64,000 nucleotides of DNA. It comes from Welwitschia mirabilis (Eukaryota > Gnetophyta > Gnetopsida > Welwitschiales). Position 1 is the stretch's first letter. Each line of letters begins with the position of its first letter. The position numbers were made by a program, and so were the translations under genes. Shown here in pieces: positions 34,481-47,529 of this stretch. The DNA is taken from NCBI GenBank assembly GCA_051453625.1, contig JBOZIK010000001.1, forward strand, positions 148,618,526 through 148,682,525. The letters run 5' to 3'. The notes under the pieces are model-generated. The model saw only the letters and a program-made list of their open reading frames with translations, did not search any database and had not been told where the DNA came from.

Positions 34481-36300
34481 TACATTTTTTATTAAGTCTT
34501 TTAAGTGATCATTGAAAGTTGAATTATTAGCCTATCCATCCAAGTGATGGCTTCATGAAGGGTCTCCTTAAGAGTTAGTTCTCCATTTTTCCATAGATCA
34601 AAAATGAGTATATCATATATATGAATGTCATTTTCATCCTTATAGAAATAAACATTATAGATCATGAACCGAATAGGAATATAAAAAATTTCTATAGAAA
34701 TATACCTAGAAAAATACTTAGTGAAAAGTAATTGATTTCAAATTAAATAGTATTTCTTTGGAAATGAACTAAGTCTAAGAATTAAAACTTTTCATTCATG
34801 GATAATTTTAAGAAGGATTCTTCTTTTTCTTTTTGCCAAGATAAGGGAAGTTGTAATCTTCTAATATTTCAATGTGCTTTTCCTCTTCTTCTTCATCATA
34901 TCTAAAATTATTTTGGGAGGTTAAAGATTTACATGGAGGAGGGTTTCTTATCCACTTCTTATCATAACCTTAAAATCATTTCTCAATTCATTCAGATTTG
35001 GTAAAGGTTGTGTTGCTAAAGTTCCTTAAGGTATTTGGTTTGCTAGCATTGTTTGTTAAAGGATGCTTATTAAGTTTTTAAGTTTGGTATTTGTTTCTTC
35101 ATAGGATCTTTTAATTTCATCTATAAGGTTTATAATTGTATCATTTGTATGTTAATAATTAGATGAACTTGATGAATAGTTTATGTTTTTGAACTAGTTT
35201 CTAAAAGGTTGAAAATTGTTTTGAAAATGAGTGTTCAATCTTGGTCATTCTTGATGAAAGTTTTGAGATGGTTGGTTGAAAGCACAAACTTCTTCTCGAA
35301 TTATTTCTTTATATGTTGGTAAAATAGGATAGTTTTTGATAACGTGATAATTATCCTCACATAAGTCATAAGTTTGCATAACATTTTTTTTGGTTGTGAT
35401 TTTAACATTTAAGATCATTTCTGCATACTTTTTGAAGGTTTTTGTATAATCTTTAATGGGATTTATAGGATTGGATTCTACTTCTTTTTGTTGTTTCACC
35501 TCTTTTAGGTCTTTAATAACATGGCCTACCATTTGATTTTATTTTAGTATTGATCAAATTTGACTAACCTACACAAGTTCTTCTAATTTTATTTAGGAAT
35601 CTTCTAAAGTAAGATTTATGAGGTTTTCACCATAAGAGAAATCTACAAATTGTTTCATATGAGGAGTCAATCCACTATAAAAATGGTCTAGTTATTCTAC
35701 TCTTAAAAAGGCATCTACTAGATTAGAGTGGACTATTATAGAGAAATGCTTAAAGTAGAGACGTAATCTTCATTTGGTTTTTCTTGAAAGTTTATTACCT
35801 TTTTTTCCCTTTCTCTCATGGTTTCTTCACTTATGAATCTTTTTACAAAGGTTTCTCAGACTTGATCCCATGCTTTTAAGATTTTGTGGAGTATAGTCTT
35901 TAGCTAAAGTTTTGTCCTATCTTTTAATGTCATAGAAAAGATTACCATATATGTTCTATTTGTTATTTTTTTTCCTATTTTCTGAGGTGAGGATAAGTTG
36001 TTTAATATCTCTAATGTGTTAAAAGGAATCTTCATCATCTTCTGCATTAAAAATTTGGTAGGCATGTAAATTTTTATGCTCAACATCATCTTCTTGAGGT
36101 AGGTAAAAAGATGTTTGAATTTCTCTTTTCTTGTTAGCTAACAATTCCCTCAGGGTAAGGTTGACATTATGGGCAGAACATCGTATGACTCATTTTTTCT
36201 TATGCGAGGCATTTGACATTGTAAATTTGTTTTCTCCTTCTATAGGATTTTTATTAAGAGAATCTGATTCAAAAAAATAAATTTGAAAGGAGGTTTAAGT
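34481..36300 (-). pseudogene. G: gag remnant
   Basis: Minus-strand gag of the F type. 35245-35532 (95 codons) contains the zinc-knuckle region YDLCEDNYHVIKNY, where the first and last Cys of CX2CX4HX4C are Tyr, the result expected from G-to-A change of TGT. Further upstream (35560-36200) are decayed core-gag blocks. The 34510-35230 part is the Asn/Ser-rich linker. Frameshifts and stops throughout. Confidence 0.75.
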
Positions 36301-36894
36301 GCACCTAGAGATTGCTTTTCTAATTCATCTTCTATTTCCACTGGTCCTTCTTTGATGTTCTTTTCTATTAGCTAATTTTCTCTCAGATATTTCTTATCTA
36401 AGTTAATCATATTACAACATCATGCAAACAGCAAATAATAGAAAATAGATAAAAAATAACAGAATGTTGTTCTGTCTATCGATGTGATGATAGAAGGAAG
36501 GAGAAACAAAGAAACCAAAAAATAAAAACAGAACTGAAACCAAAATACAAAAATAGAAAACATAGAAAGAGGACTGTCGTCCACTTGATCGTCCAAACAT
36601 CATAGGAAATGACAGAAACTAATTTATTACAAAAAAATTGCAATCCAAAAAAAAAAAAAAATCAAAAATAAAAATGACATGCTATCATTCTGAATGTTAA
36701 GGGATGACCAAACTTTTTCTACAGAAAACCAAATTTAAAAAACCAAAACTAAAAAAACTACACATAGAAAACCTACAAATCTTAATAAAATATAACATCA
36801 CACAGATAAATATCCAAATAGAGATCCAATATACTCACTTGAATGATGTCAATCTTGTACTCCTCAATAGCCTTCCCTAGTAATGGCTTCAAAA
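36301..36894 (-). other. Leader and primer site of G
   Basis: Non-coding leader. The reversed primer site (tagccttccctagtaatggc at about 36869-36888) is the decayed tRNA-Asp type seen in F, with AAGGCTA next to it. A TCATCC-like motif lies near 36570. Confidence 0.65.
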
Positions 36895-37346
36895 TATTGC
36901 GGTGTATATTTATGTAAGTGCTTAGGCTCAAAAGGATTTTATTAATTATAAAATAAATAAATGTCTTGCATAATATAACACACTAGTATGAGTATGAGTA
37001 GACCCAAAATGTTGTATTCTTATTAAAGTCTATGAGTGTGAGACTTGGGTTACTTTGAAAATGAATAAGAACCAAAAATAAATAACAATGCAAGAAAATA
37101 AAGATACAATGAAAAGTGCAATATGCAATCTAAAATAACATGCAATGCAAAAATAATCCTATCTCTACTTACTTTTATCCTTAACAAAGGATACCCTTGA
37201 TAACCTATATCACCCAAGCAATTATCACCAGATTAAGAACAACATACACTATAAGGGTTATAAGAAAATATAACATGAAAACATGAAAATAAAACAAGGT
37301 TTTTGTATTAAAGAGTAACAAGCATCTTCGGTATAAAACAATGAGG
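36895..37346 (-). repeat. Truncated 5' LTR of G
   Basis: Matches the first ~450 bases of the G LTR (plus-coordinate order), then breaks at about 37346 in 'aatgaggtctc' and joins directly to segment A' without a gap. Confidence 0.78.
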
Positions 37347-39948
37347 TCTCTATTTGTAATTTGTTTATATACATGTTCCCCTTTTCCTTGCTATCTCATT
37401 GTTAACAGTTCTATCCATTGTAGTCTCCTCACCATTTACTCATGTGTTTTATGTCCTATCCATTTTCTCATGTGTCTCTAACTATGAATTGATTCTATTT
37501 CATACTAATGCAAATATTCCATAAACATAGTAAACTATAGTGAAAGGCCATATACTACCTTAAGGCATTTCATTTAGGACATTTACTCAGCTCCCAAAGC
37601 ATAGTGTAGTTGGTTTAATAGGATCATAAGAATCCATAAGTTCTAGGTTTAAGTTCAACCAATGGCATTTCTTTTTAATAAAAGAGTATATTAAAAATAA
37701 AGAGCCTTGATAAATTTCCTTTAAATTATCTATTAATACTAATATACACTAAGTTCTTATTAAAGAAACAAGGCTATTCCAAACATGTTAAGATACTTTC
37801 TTAGTAGTGAGAAAGAAACTTTAATTACAACTATATCATATTGTTGTGGATGGTTACTAAAATAAGGAGTTTAATAGGATGATCCACATATTTAAACCTA
37901 ATGAGTGTCATTTTTAGATTTACAAATCATATAACATTTAATTAACCATTCCCTTAATCTATTAATTTCTTTAGAATAAATATATTACTCTTCATTAAAT
38001 TCATGTCTTTCAAATTATAAATTAACATGTATATAGTTGTCAAACCAGAATGCTTAGATTTATCTTATATAAATAAATGCTATTAAAAGTAAATTTTAAT
38101 ATGATTCAACTATTAGATATTATTTATTACTAAGTTATGAATTAATATTTTAGTTATGAAATAATTTGTTTTTGCTTAAATGTTAGCTAATAGCATGATA
38201 TGGCTAAGAAATATCTCCATATAGCAGAAAAAAATTATGTAAAATATTAATTGAATTATTGAACTATGGGTTTAGCTATATCATTGAATATTAGTTTTTT
38301 TTTTTTGTGTTATTGTTCAACTCCAATCATAATATGACCTTTTACTAGATAATATTCTATTATCTTTATAACTGTTTCTAGATGTAAAATGTGGTAGCTA
38401 AATTAAAGTAGTGGTTAAATTAGTGGCTAAGTTAGTGGTTAAATTAGTAGTTAAATTAATGGATAAAGTAGTGGCTAATGTAGTGGTTAAATTAGTGGCT
38501 AAAACAATGGTTTTATTAATATTATTTTCTTTGTTTAACTATTGTACTTTTCTTTATTTAACATAGAAAATGTTTTTATGTGGTTATCGAAATTACTTAC
38601 TAAGTGGCTCATCTTAATTATTTATTGTAATAATTTCAAGCACTAAAATGATAAATATTATTATTTATTTTTATAATGAAATATTAATGCATCTGATGGC
38701 TAGCTAAGGTAATAATTAGAGGTTAGGAAATCCCAACCACATTCTTTTCATAGTGGTTTCTCTTTATTACCTAGCCTCTCTTCACATCGCTACCTTCTCT
38801 TGCTATAAATAAGGCTTTCTTATCCTCTCATTTTCATATTCTAAGAAATCCTCTATTATTGTATCTTGGTAATTTTTAACTTAGAGCTTAGAAAGCATTG
38901 GAGTTCTGGGAAGTCTTAAAGTCTTAAAAATTTCTTAAAGGATTCATTTATTTTTGGGTATGGTTCTTGGTTTTTATTTTATTTCTTTTATGATTTAAGG
39001 TTTCATTTATTTCTTACATGATCTTTATTTCTTACATAATTGAATAGTTTTTTATTATAACATCTTATATGATTTTTGAATATTTTCTATGTCTTATATA
39101 GTTAAAAACCTCTTCTTACATTTCTTTTGTTGATAATCATTTTTGATCATGTCTTATAAATTTATCTTTTGAGTTTTCTTTTGATTATTGTGTGTTAAAC
39201 ATTAACCATAACTAAGACTATTAAATAACAAAACTAACATTGGCCAAGGTAACTAGTTTTTTAGACTTCAACAAGTGATATCCTTTGAAGGAAGTCCTAA
39301 GGACAGGGGACTAAACCTTTAAGAAGAAAAGGAAGAATGTAACCCAATTTACAATTTATCCTTTCTGGCTAAGTGCAACTAGATTACTATAATTAATATG
39401 GAGAAATAGTAAAGAAGAAAATTTAAAAATAAGGTCTTTATCACTTCTTGAATTACTTTTACATTATACTCTTAGATTATTTTGACTATACATCATGGGT
39501 TATTTTAACAGTACATATTGAATTATTTTGGCATTGCATTACCTTGGTTACATCTTGGACATTCTTTTAATTCCTTGTCTTGTACTTAGAAACCCTATAC
39601 TTACTTATTCTTTACTCTAGGCCATACTAGAAACCATGAAGGTTACAATTCTCATATCATGCTTGCATGTGCATGAAATGCTAGAAAGGAGGATGTAAAA
39701 ATGATTTGATTGATGCAATATAAACTGGGTTTTATCTTCATGTTTTCTTATTCAGTTGAATGTATATTATTTAAAGGACCATATGTTCTATAGCTTTGTG
39801 ATAATTAATTTTATGTTGTTAATATTATACTTAAGTTTATCTTTGAAATAAAGAAGTATTTATTTTTTCTTGTATGAAATGATTATATGAGTTAGGTATC
39901 TTCTTTTCTTGTAAAAGTTACTTTAGTAGTGAATTTTATGTATGTAAG
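37347..39948 (+). repeat. Segment A' (second copy of segment A)
   Basis: Begins at the equivalent of 25797 and runs collinear with A to the same LTR insertion point. It carries the tRNA-like unit at 37597-37665 (B box weakened to GGTTTAAGTTCAACC), the 12-bp array at 38391-38510, the 266-bp identical block at 38754-39019, and a short extra piece near 39490-39590 absent from A. Confidence 0.82.
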
Positions 39949-41024
39949 TGTTGTAGTATGTATTTATGCAACTTCTTAGGCTCAAAAGGATTATGTTAAT
40001 TATAAAATAAATAAATTTCGTATATAATACAACACACTAGTATGAGTGGGAGTAGACCTGAAATGCCGTATTCTCGTTGAAGTCTATGAGTATGAGACTT
40101 AGGTTACTTTACAAATGAATAGGAATCAGAAATAAATAACAATGCAAGGAAATAAAGATATAATGCAAAGTGCAATATGCAATCTAAACTAACATTCAAT
40201 GCAAAAATAACCCTAACTCTACTTTCGTTTAGCCTTAATAAAGGCTACCCTTGATAATCTATATCATCCAAGAAATTGTCACCAGATTAAGGACAACATA
40301 GACTATAAGGGTCATAAGAAAATTTAACATGCAAACATGAAAATAAAATAAGGTTTTTGTATTAAAGAGTAATAAGCATCTTGGTTACAAAATAGCTGGG
40401 TCGCAATGGAGGATTCACAGCCCTCTATCAAGTGCATGTCTTTCTGTAACACATGCATATGCATCTCCTATCCTTCGATCTCCTATTACGAGAATGTCCG
40501 ATGCAACAAAGATGAGAAGGAGAGTTGAGAAGGGTTTTATTTATAAGAAAATATAGCATAAAAGGACAAATGATAGGTGCAGTTAGGCTCACTTATAAAT
40601 GACTTAGAAATGAACAAAATGATCAAGGGAATCTGTCTGAGTTAGTTACATGTTAGTGTCATCTGGACTATCGTTCGAGTGATCATGGGGATGATAGTAC
40701 ATTATAGAATATTCTCAAAAATGATGACTTAGTAGTCCACCTTAACAGTCATCATTCTACTTGTCGTGGGAACAACAAAGGAGAAGATAGTCTTCTTTGA
40801 TTATTTTCTTAAGAAGAGACTTAGCATTTTTGTCATGAATTCTTCTTAAAACCTCTGTTGATCAGAAAGTTCCTTTAATGCATCAAATTTGGATAATAAT
40901 CACACTTTTCTAAGATTTCTTTTTGTATCTATAAAATCCTCAGAATTGCACCTAAACCTATATAAAAGTCCTACAAAACAACTCATAAAACCCCATCAAA
41001 TAACTGTAAATTGGTGGCATAATA
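39949..41024 (-). repeat. Solo LTR of the G family
   Basis: A complete LTR (1076 bases) without internal sequence on either side. The left flank is GTAAG and the right flank ATAAG, a 5-bp target duplication with one transition. The same GTAAG precedes the LTR at 28296. Confidence 0.78.
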
Positions 41025-42749
41025 ATAAGTAGTAGATTTATGAATAATAAAATATTTTAAAAATATATGATTTAATTTTTAACAACTTATAATTTAGATC
41101 AATTATCTATTACCTTCTGCATCATTTAAAGTTAAGTTTTTGATTGTAAAAGATCTAAATAGAGCAAGTAATATATATTAATGTTTTATCTAAAGTAACA
41201 TAATTTGTATTCCATTTTTAGGCTTGATTATAAAATGATTATACATTTAATTAACAATCCTATAAATAAGATTCCAACATTTGAAAAATTGGTTAAGTTA
41301 AAAAGATAAATGTTACATTTTGGTACTAGGCCAAGACTTAAAGTTTGAATTGTAAAAGTTTGAACATTACATTTTGGTATTATACCCTAAGTTGTGATAT
41401 CACTATGAATAATTATTATAAAACCATTACACATTTCAACATTATAGTTTTTAGGTTGCAAATTTTACTAAGAATAATTATATAAAGCCATTATATGTTT
41501 TAAACATCAAAGTCACTCTCTACTAGAAGTATTAGCAATAGAATCAAGAAATAAATAATAAATAATAATTGAAAAACCTCCACATGAAAGTATACCTAAT
41601 CTAATTACAATAATTACTAACATCCTAAGAATGACCCAATTAGAGCCTCAACATTTTATTATTGATATATCCATTCATGGCATTATGGACTTCTTTACTA
41701 TTATAAAGTATAATAGCTAATTTCAGATCTTAGGCAATTATGACCAAAATGTTCCTAGCAATATCTTAATCTCAATCACAAGAATATCTATCATTAAGAT
41801 CTTATTGTCTATGTGAGATTAGGTAAAGGCTTACAAAAACTATCACTGTGAATAGAAAATTGACATTATCAAGATCATTCAACGCTACAACATAAATTAT
41901 TGTAACTTCCTTATTTAGTCTCTTATTGATCTCATCGAATGACTTATTACTATAGTTATTAAGTGTAAAATAAAGTTTCACTCCAATTATGCTAAAAGAT
42001 TTTGATCTTGAACTGCATTTCCTCTAAAGGATCACAGTAAACTACTACTCTATTTCTACCAAATAGAGCAAGAAAAGGTACAAAAGTACTAGTGAAAAAA
42101 TTCTTTTTATCAACCTTGGAAAGATTAAAATAGAGTGGGAAATCATCTTCTTTCATTGTAAATTTCAATCATCATGAATTCCACTTTAACAAATTAGATG
42201 GTTTATTAGATTGCAATGTTGAATTCTAGCTAGAACCTTTATTTTATTTATGAATTCTAGTCTTCCTTAAGGAGATCTCACTGAAAGTATCTTTACTACA
42301 ATCTTTTTTCATCTGCAAATTTAGAGGTAAACATTTTTAGTAAATATTATGGAATTCAAAATTAAATATTTATAAATATTATTTTTTGAAGAAAATTCAT
42401 AGATATTGATTAAGATTATTTGACAACTCACTTATTTTTCCTTGTTCTTATCATCATCCACAGCATTTTATTCCATTAAAAGAAAGTTATTAAGAAAGAA
42501 TCAGTTGTAAGGATTATACTAATGTTAAAATATCACTAGCATAGAAAGATTTTTTATCCATCATGGAAGCTAACATGTCTCTAGTATAATGAGTTACTAG
42601 AAAGTATTTGTATCTAAATCCATTATGAAAACCATAGAATAATGATTTAAGTTATGAAATAAAAGGATTTTAAAAGTTATTTTCTTTACAACTTAGTAAA
42701 GAATAGTAGTCAGTTTCTAATGATATTTTGCATAACCATAGAATACTAG
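41025..42749 (+). mobile_element. End of family-B LTR, primer site and internal sequence
   Basis: 41025-41327 continues the LTR that G interrupted and ends TGTTACA. Primer-site-like TTTTGGTACTAGGCC (41328) and TTTTGGTATTATACCC (41372) follow. The internal stretch 41600-42300 has scattered coding-like text but no recognisable domain. It was then interrupted by element C. Confidence 0.6.
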
Positions 42750-43967
42750 TATTGTGATTCCAACTTGTATGTTTTTGATGGGGTATTTTTAACATTTTCG
42801 CAAGACATTTAGATAAGTTTAAGTATAAAATAATGATTATGAGAGTTAAGAATAAAATCATGGAAATACATAAATACCAATACATTTGAAGGTATTTTGG
42901 ACTAATTCTAATACTTCACATTTTAAGGTTAATTTAATAAGCTTCAAGGAAAATTTAACTTGATAAAGAAATTTAAGAAGTTTATCATCATCTTCATCAT
43001 CCAAACAACATGATAAGATAACACTAGGATGCTAACTAGACTGATATGAAAGCTAAATATAAAACTCTATTAGTGTTTTATTATCTCCACCATCATTTAA
43101 ATGACACAAAGGATGATAATATAGTTTTACTTAGTGTACTAGAATATACCTAACTTATGTAATATATTATGTGCTTTCATTGTACCTTTAGGGTTTTAGT
43201 TGCATCTATTAGATTTGCTATTTTTAAGTCTATTATTGTTAAGAAATACTAACTTTACCCTTGACTCTAATTATCTTCTTTGATACTAGAAATTCTTGTG
43301 ATAGTAAATTAAAGGATAAAAGGTCCATCTATTAGTTGTAGAGAGGTGTCTTCCTTAGTGTTAGTATTTGTCTCCTTCATTGAGGTGCTACTACTTTATA
43401 ATAGGATGTTGGTTTAACTTCTAATGGAAATCTTCTTTTAGTTGTATTATATTTATATGCATGTCCCTTATGTTTTATGTTACTTATGATTCTATGACAA
43501 CTTCATTTGTGATATAGGTCATTAAGGGTAACATTTGTTAAGGTTGAAATCATTAGTTTAGAATCTTCAATTGAATTTTATTTTTCTTAGGTTAATCATT
43601 ACATATTTTACACATTCTATTTAACATAATTTATAGTTAAGTTAGGATTAGTGATAGTTTTCTTAATTGATTTAGATTATGTAGGGCCGATCTTAGTGAC
43701 GAAGATTTAGTAGTTTAATAGATGTTGCCCTTAGAGTAGATTGCATTTGCATTTCCATTATGTATTTACTTTTCTTATATTATTGATTTTTATTTTGATC
43801 CTTTAATTTATGAAAAGAAAATATCTTTCTTTTCGCCTAGCTCCTTCAATGGATTATGACATTTGAATCTACTCCTATCTATATTAGTATGTTGTATTTG
43901 TGCATATATTTATGATTAATAAGATTTCATAAAGAACATAACGTTTAAATAAATACACATTGCAACA
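42750..43967 (+). repeat. 5' LTR of C
   Basis: Starts TATTGTGATTCC (TGTTGTGATGCT in the 3' LTR) and ends CATTGCAACA. The 'ttttgatggggtattttt' block and the TTTAGATAAGTTTAAGTA block are shared with 61205-61250. Confidence 0.8.
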
Positions 43968-43995
43968 TCCTGGCATAACTATCATAGAAGGATAT
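43968..43995 (+). promoter_or_regulatory. Primer-binding site of C
   Basis: TGGCATAACTATCATAGAAG follows the LTR; it is the tRNA-Asp-type site with C-to-T and G-to-A changes. Confidence 0.6.
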
Positions 43996-44860
43996 AAGAA
44001 GTTTGAGGATTTTCACTACCTAGATAGGATTTAGATTTAGAGATTTGTTTACAATAGCATTGTATTTTTACTATAAATATCATATTTTTTCTTTACATGT
44101 TTTTCATTTTTTATTCTGAATTTTTCTATCTTATCATCCTATTTATCATCTAGATGACATAGATAAATGATGGCCTAGGGTTATAGACAAATGATAGCCT
44201 AGGGTTAGGGATTTCTATTATTTTTCCTACAATTTGGTTTTGATTTTCTACCATATGATAAGTCAATATTGTCTACTATATTTCCTTGATGGCATAAGAA
44301 CATGATTGATAGTAGGTTACTATTCTGGTTTTTAGTAATTCTATTTTCTATTTTCTTGTTTTCTATTTTCTATTTTTGGATCATTTAGGATATCATTCAA
44401 ATGATGAACGAGATGATAAACAGATAGAAATTTTACTTAACATACAAGAATGTGATAAAATATGGTGAAAATATAAAATATTTGAGTGAATGAAGCTTAC
44501 TCAAAAAATATTACAAAATTCTTACTCGATGAAAAATAAAATAGAAGTATGTACATCTAAGGTATGTAATTCACAATATTTAAATTTTTTTCTACTTTTA
44601 TGATTTCAGAAACAAATTAAAAATAATAAAATATAAGAAAAATTGCTTTACCCCCTTCTTATTAATGAGTAATATCATTTAATATAAATATGATAGGACC
44701 TCTAGTTCAAATCTGAACATTACCATAGAAGAAATAATTTTTAGAAGAAGGTGTGAAATATTAAAATATTATAACTTATCTCTAAATAATAATGTAGAAC
44801 TTAAAATAGAGAATTATTCTTATTTATTCTTTTCATTCATTACTAAGAATAATGATAAAA
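43996..44860 (+). other. Leader of C
   Basis: Non-coding. A perfect TCATCTAGATGA palindrome lies at 44146-44157, followed by a short direct repeat ('atgatagcctagggtta') near 44165-44210. Confidence 0.6.
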
Positions 44861-45309
44861 GACTACTACAAGAAATATTGGCTATAATGAGAGCTAAAGA
44901 AAAAAGGAGAAAACATAGAAATTATAGAAATAATAAAACTAAAACATTAGAGAAATATTTCAAGAAAAATTTTGGGGAATCTCAAATGATGTTGAGACTA
45001 TGACCCCTTCCTTATTTCAAAATTCATATTTTTTTCCTTATTCTTTTCAAATTTCAAATCAAAATGACAATGACGATTTACAATATTTTAGGGATTCTAC
45101 CTCATCTAGTGAAACATCGTATAATCATTTTAGTGAATCTTAATCATCTTTCATGAATTATTATGAAGAAAAATCATCTTTCATGAGTTATTATGAAGAA
45201 CAACCATTTTCTATGGATTATTGTGAAGAACAATCATTTTCTATCTATTATCATAAAGATGAAGATCCATATATGATAAGTTACTATGGAGAAGAAAATA
45301 AATTAGTGT
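44861..45309 (+). pseudogene. C: gag-like ORF of unknown family with 30-bp repeats
   Basis: The first part is basic (EKRRKHRNY-like, Lys/Arg-rich). It is followed by an aromatic, Ser-rich part (YSFQISNQNDNDDLQYFRDS) and then four exact 30-base steps at 45144-45263. Each step codes a 10-residue unit: SSFMNYYEEK, SSFMSYYEEQ, PFSMDYCEEQ and a weaker SFSIYYHKDE; a fifth is degenerate. One stop just before the repeats is a likely CAA-to-TAA change. E and D carry the same order of parts. I know no domain of this kind. Its position right after the leader suggests a structural (gag-like) role. Confidence 0.55.
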
Positions 45310-45809
45310 AAAAAATGCTAAAGGAAATGAACATGATGTAAGAAAATATCAACAAGAACTTAGAAAATTTGATTAAAATGTTTCAAAAAAATTTATTACA
45401 AATTTAATAATCTTAAGGTTATTTTATATAATAAACCTCTCCTACAACATCCCACTTTGAGAAACGTGAGGAGAACTCTGAAATAACAAGTAATAATAAT
45501 TCTTTACATAAAAAATGAAAGTATGGATTAACCTACACCATCAAACTTATTAGGGTATGGACATCAAAAGAAAAAAATAATGAATCAACTCCATTATTCA
45601 ATAATAAGAACGAAGATAATAATTTGTTAGATGATGATCTAGATTATAGTTCCATTCAATTCCTATTAGAAAATAAAGATGAAATAAAATAATTAACTCA
45701 TGAAAAATATAAAATTTCTTTAATCCATAATAAACATAGTGATCACATTTCTCCTTCTAATAAATCTAATGAATTAAAAAATAATAACATGAAACAAAAT
45801 AATAACTAC
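45310..45809 (+). pseudogene. C: acidic, Asn/Asp-rich region (left part)
   Basis: Coding-like text rich in Asn, Asp, Glu, Lys and Ser, with stops. It continues after the E insertion at 53782. No known domain. Confidence 0.5.
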
Positions 45810-47529
45810 TGTAGTGTGGATTTATAAAATTCTAAAGTCTTTTAGGTAAACTTGTATATCAATTAAATGTATAAAAACACATGCTAGTATAGAAATAAGT
45901 TTATCTAAATGTTGTAATCTCAATGAAGGCACTAGGCCTAAGAGTTAGAGAATTGATTTCCAAGATTTTTTTGATCATTTGTCTTATAAAAACTAAAAGT
46001 AAATNNNNNNNNNNNNNNNNNNNNNNNNNNNNNNNNNNNNNNNNNNNNNNNNNNNNNNNNNNNNNNNNNNNNNNNNNNNNNNNNNNNNNNNNNNNNNNNN
46101 NNNNNNNNNNNNNNNNNNNNNNNNNNNNNNNNNNNNNNNNNNNNNNNNNNNNNNNNNNNNNNNNNNNNNNNNNNNNNNNNNNNNNNNNNNNNNNNNNNNN
46201 NNNNNNNNNNNNNNNNNNNNNNNNNNNNNNNNNNNNNNNNNNNNNNNNNNNNNNNNNNNNNNNNNNNNNNNNNNNNNNNNNNNNNNNNNNNNNNNNNNNN
46301 NNNNNNNNNNNNNNNNNNNNNNNNNNNNNNNNNNNNNNNNNNNNNNNNNNNNNNNNNNNNNNNNNNNNNNNNNNNNNNNNNNNNNNNNNNNNNNNNNNNN
46401 NNNNNNNNNNNNNNNNNNNNNNNNNNNNNNNNNNNNNNNNNNNNNNNNNNNNNNNNNNNNNNNNNNNNNNNNNNNNNNNNNNNNNNNNNNNNNNNNNNNN
46501 NNNNNNNNNNNNNNNNNNNNNNNNNNNNNNNNNNNNNNNNNNNNNNNNNNNNNNNNNNNNNNNNNNNNNNNNNNNNNNNNNNNNNNNNNNNNNNNNNNNN
46601 NNNCTAATAAAGGTTAACCTTAACAAAGGTTTCTCTTATGATATAAATAAATCATAAAACTATCACTTGACTATGACCAACTTAAATCATAAGGGACATT
46701 TATAGAATTGGAATGAAAAGAGCAATTGTATTAATTCAAAGAACTTTACATCTACTTACAATAGAATAACAACACCTTAATGGAAGAGACTCAACCTAAT
46801 ACCAAGTAAACTCCTTTATATATCTTTGGATGGATCTCTTATCCTTTAATCTTCTATTACAAGCATAACAGGTACAAAAGATGAAATGGAAGTGAGGACA
46901 AGATGGAGTATTTATATTTTTTCTTGAAAGTTCTAAAATAATAGCCCTATAAGTCAGAGAAGAAATCCTAGTAGATCAAGTGGAGTGCATGACCCATTAC
47001 AAGATAATTTAGCCCCACTTATATAAAACAGTTGTCATCCTGACTATTATAGGAATAACACTGGGGATGAATCCTTATAACAATAAATAATTCAACAGAT
47101 TTTAGCTTTATAATTAATAACACAGTTGGTTCTAATTGTGTCATCATCCCTCATGTCATGAGGACAATAATGGGGATGACACCTCCATAGAAAAGGGTGC
47201 TTTATTGGCTTTAACTTCCTATCCATGTTGCTATCATAATACGTAAGTACAGTATTATCGTTTCCTCTATTGTGGGAAAGACATTGGGAAAAACATCCTT
47301 CCAAAGCTTCTCAAGTAAAGTGAATTAGCATTCTTTATCATTAGTCTTCTTTAACATGCTAAGTATTAAAACATGATTGAAATGGCTCCAATTATGCCAA
47401 GAATTATGTGTTTCTGTGATTATTCTATCAACTCTCTATAATCAATAGAATTGCATATAAACCTATATAAATGTCTTGCAAAAGTACTCCAAATACACTA
47501 TCAAATTCCTACAAATTGGCATTGCAACA
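45810..47529 (-). repeat. 3' LTR of E (contains a 599-N gap)
   Basis: Starts TGTAGTGTGG and ends ATTGCAACA in plus coordinates. N run at 46004-46603. A minus-strand TATA-like box lies near 46910 (reversed). A stem-loop-forming segment lies at 47144-47179. Confidence 0.8.
47144..47179. repeat. Nested inverted repeat in the E LTR
   Basis: An outer arm TCATCCC pairs with GGGGATGA. Just inside its left arm CCTCATG-T-CATGAGG forms a second perfect 7-base stem. The other E LTR (53396-53431) has the same segment with three changes that weaken the stems. Confidence 0.7.

Noticed and set aside
45901-46657. Open frames of 241 and 244 codons on both strands
   Set aside because: They exist only because of the 599-N gap inside the E LTR.
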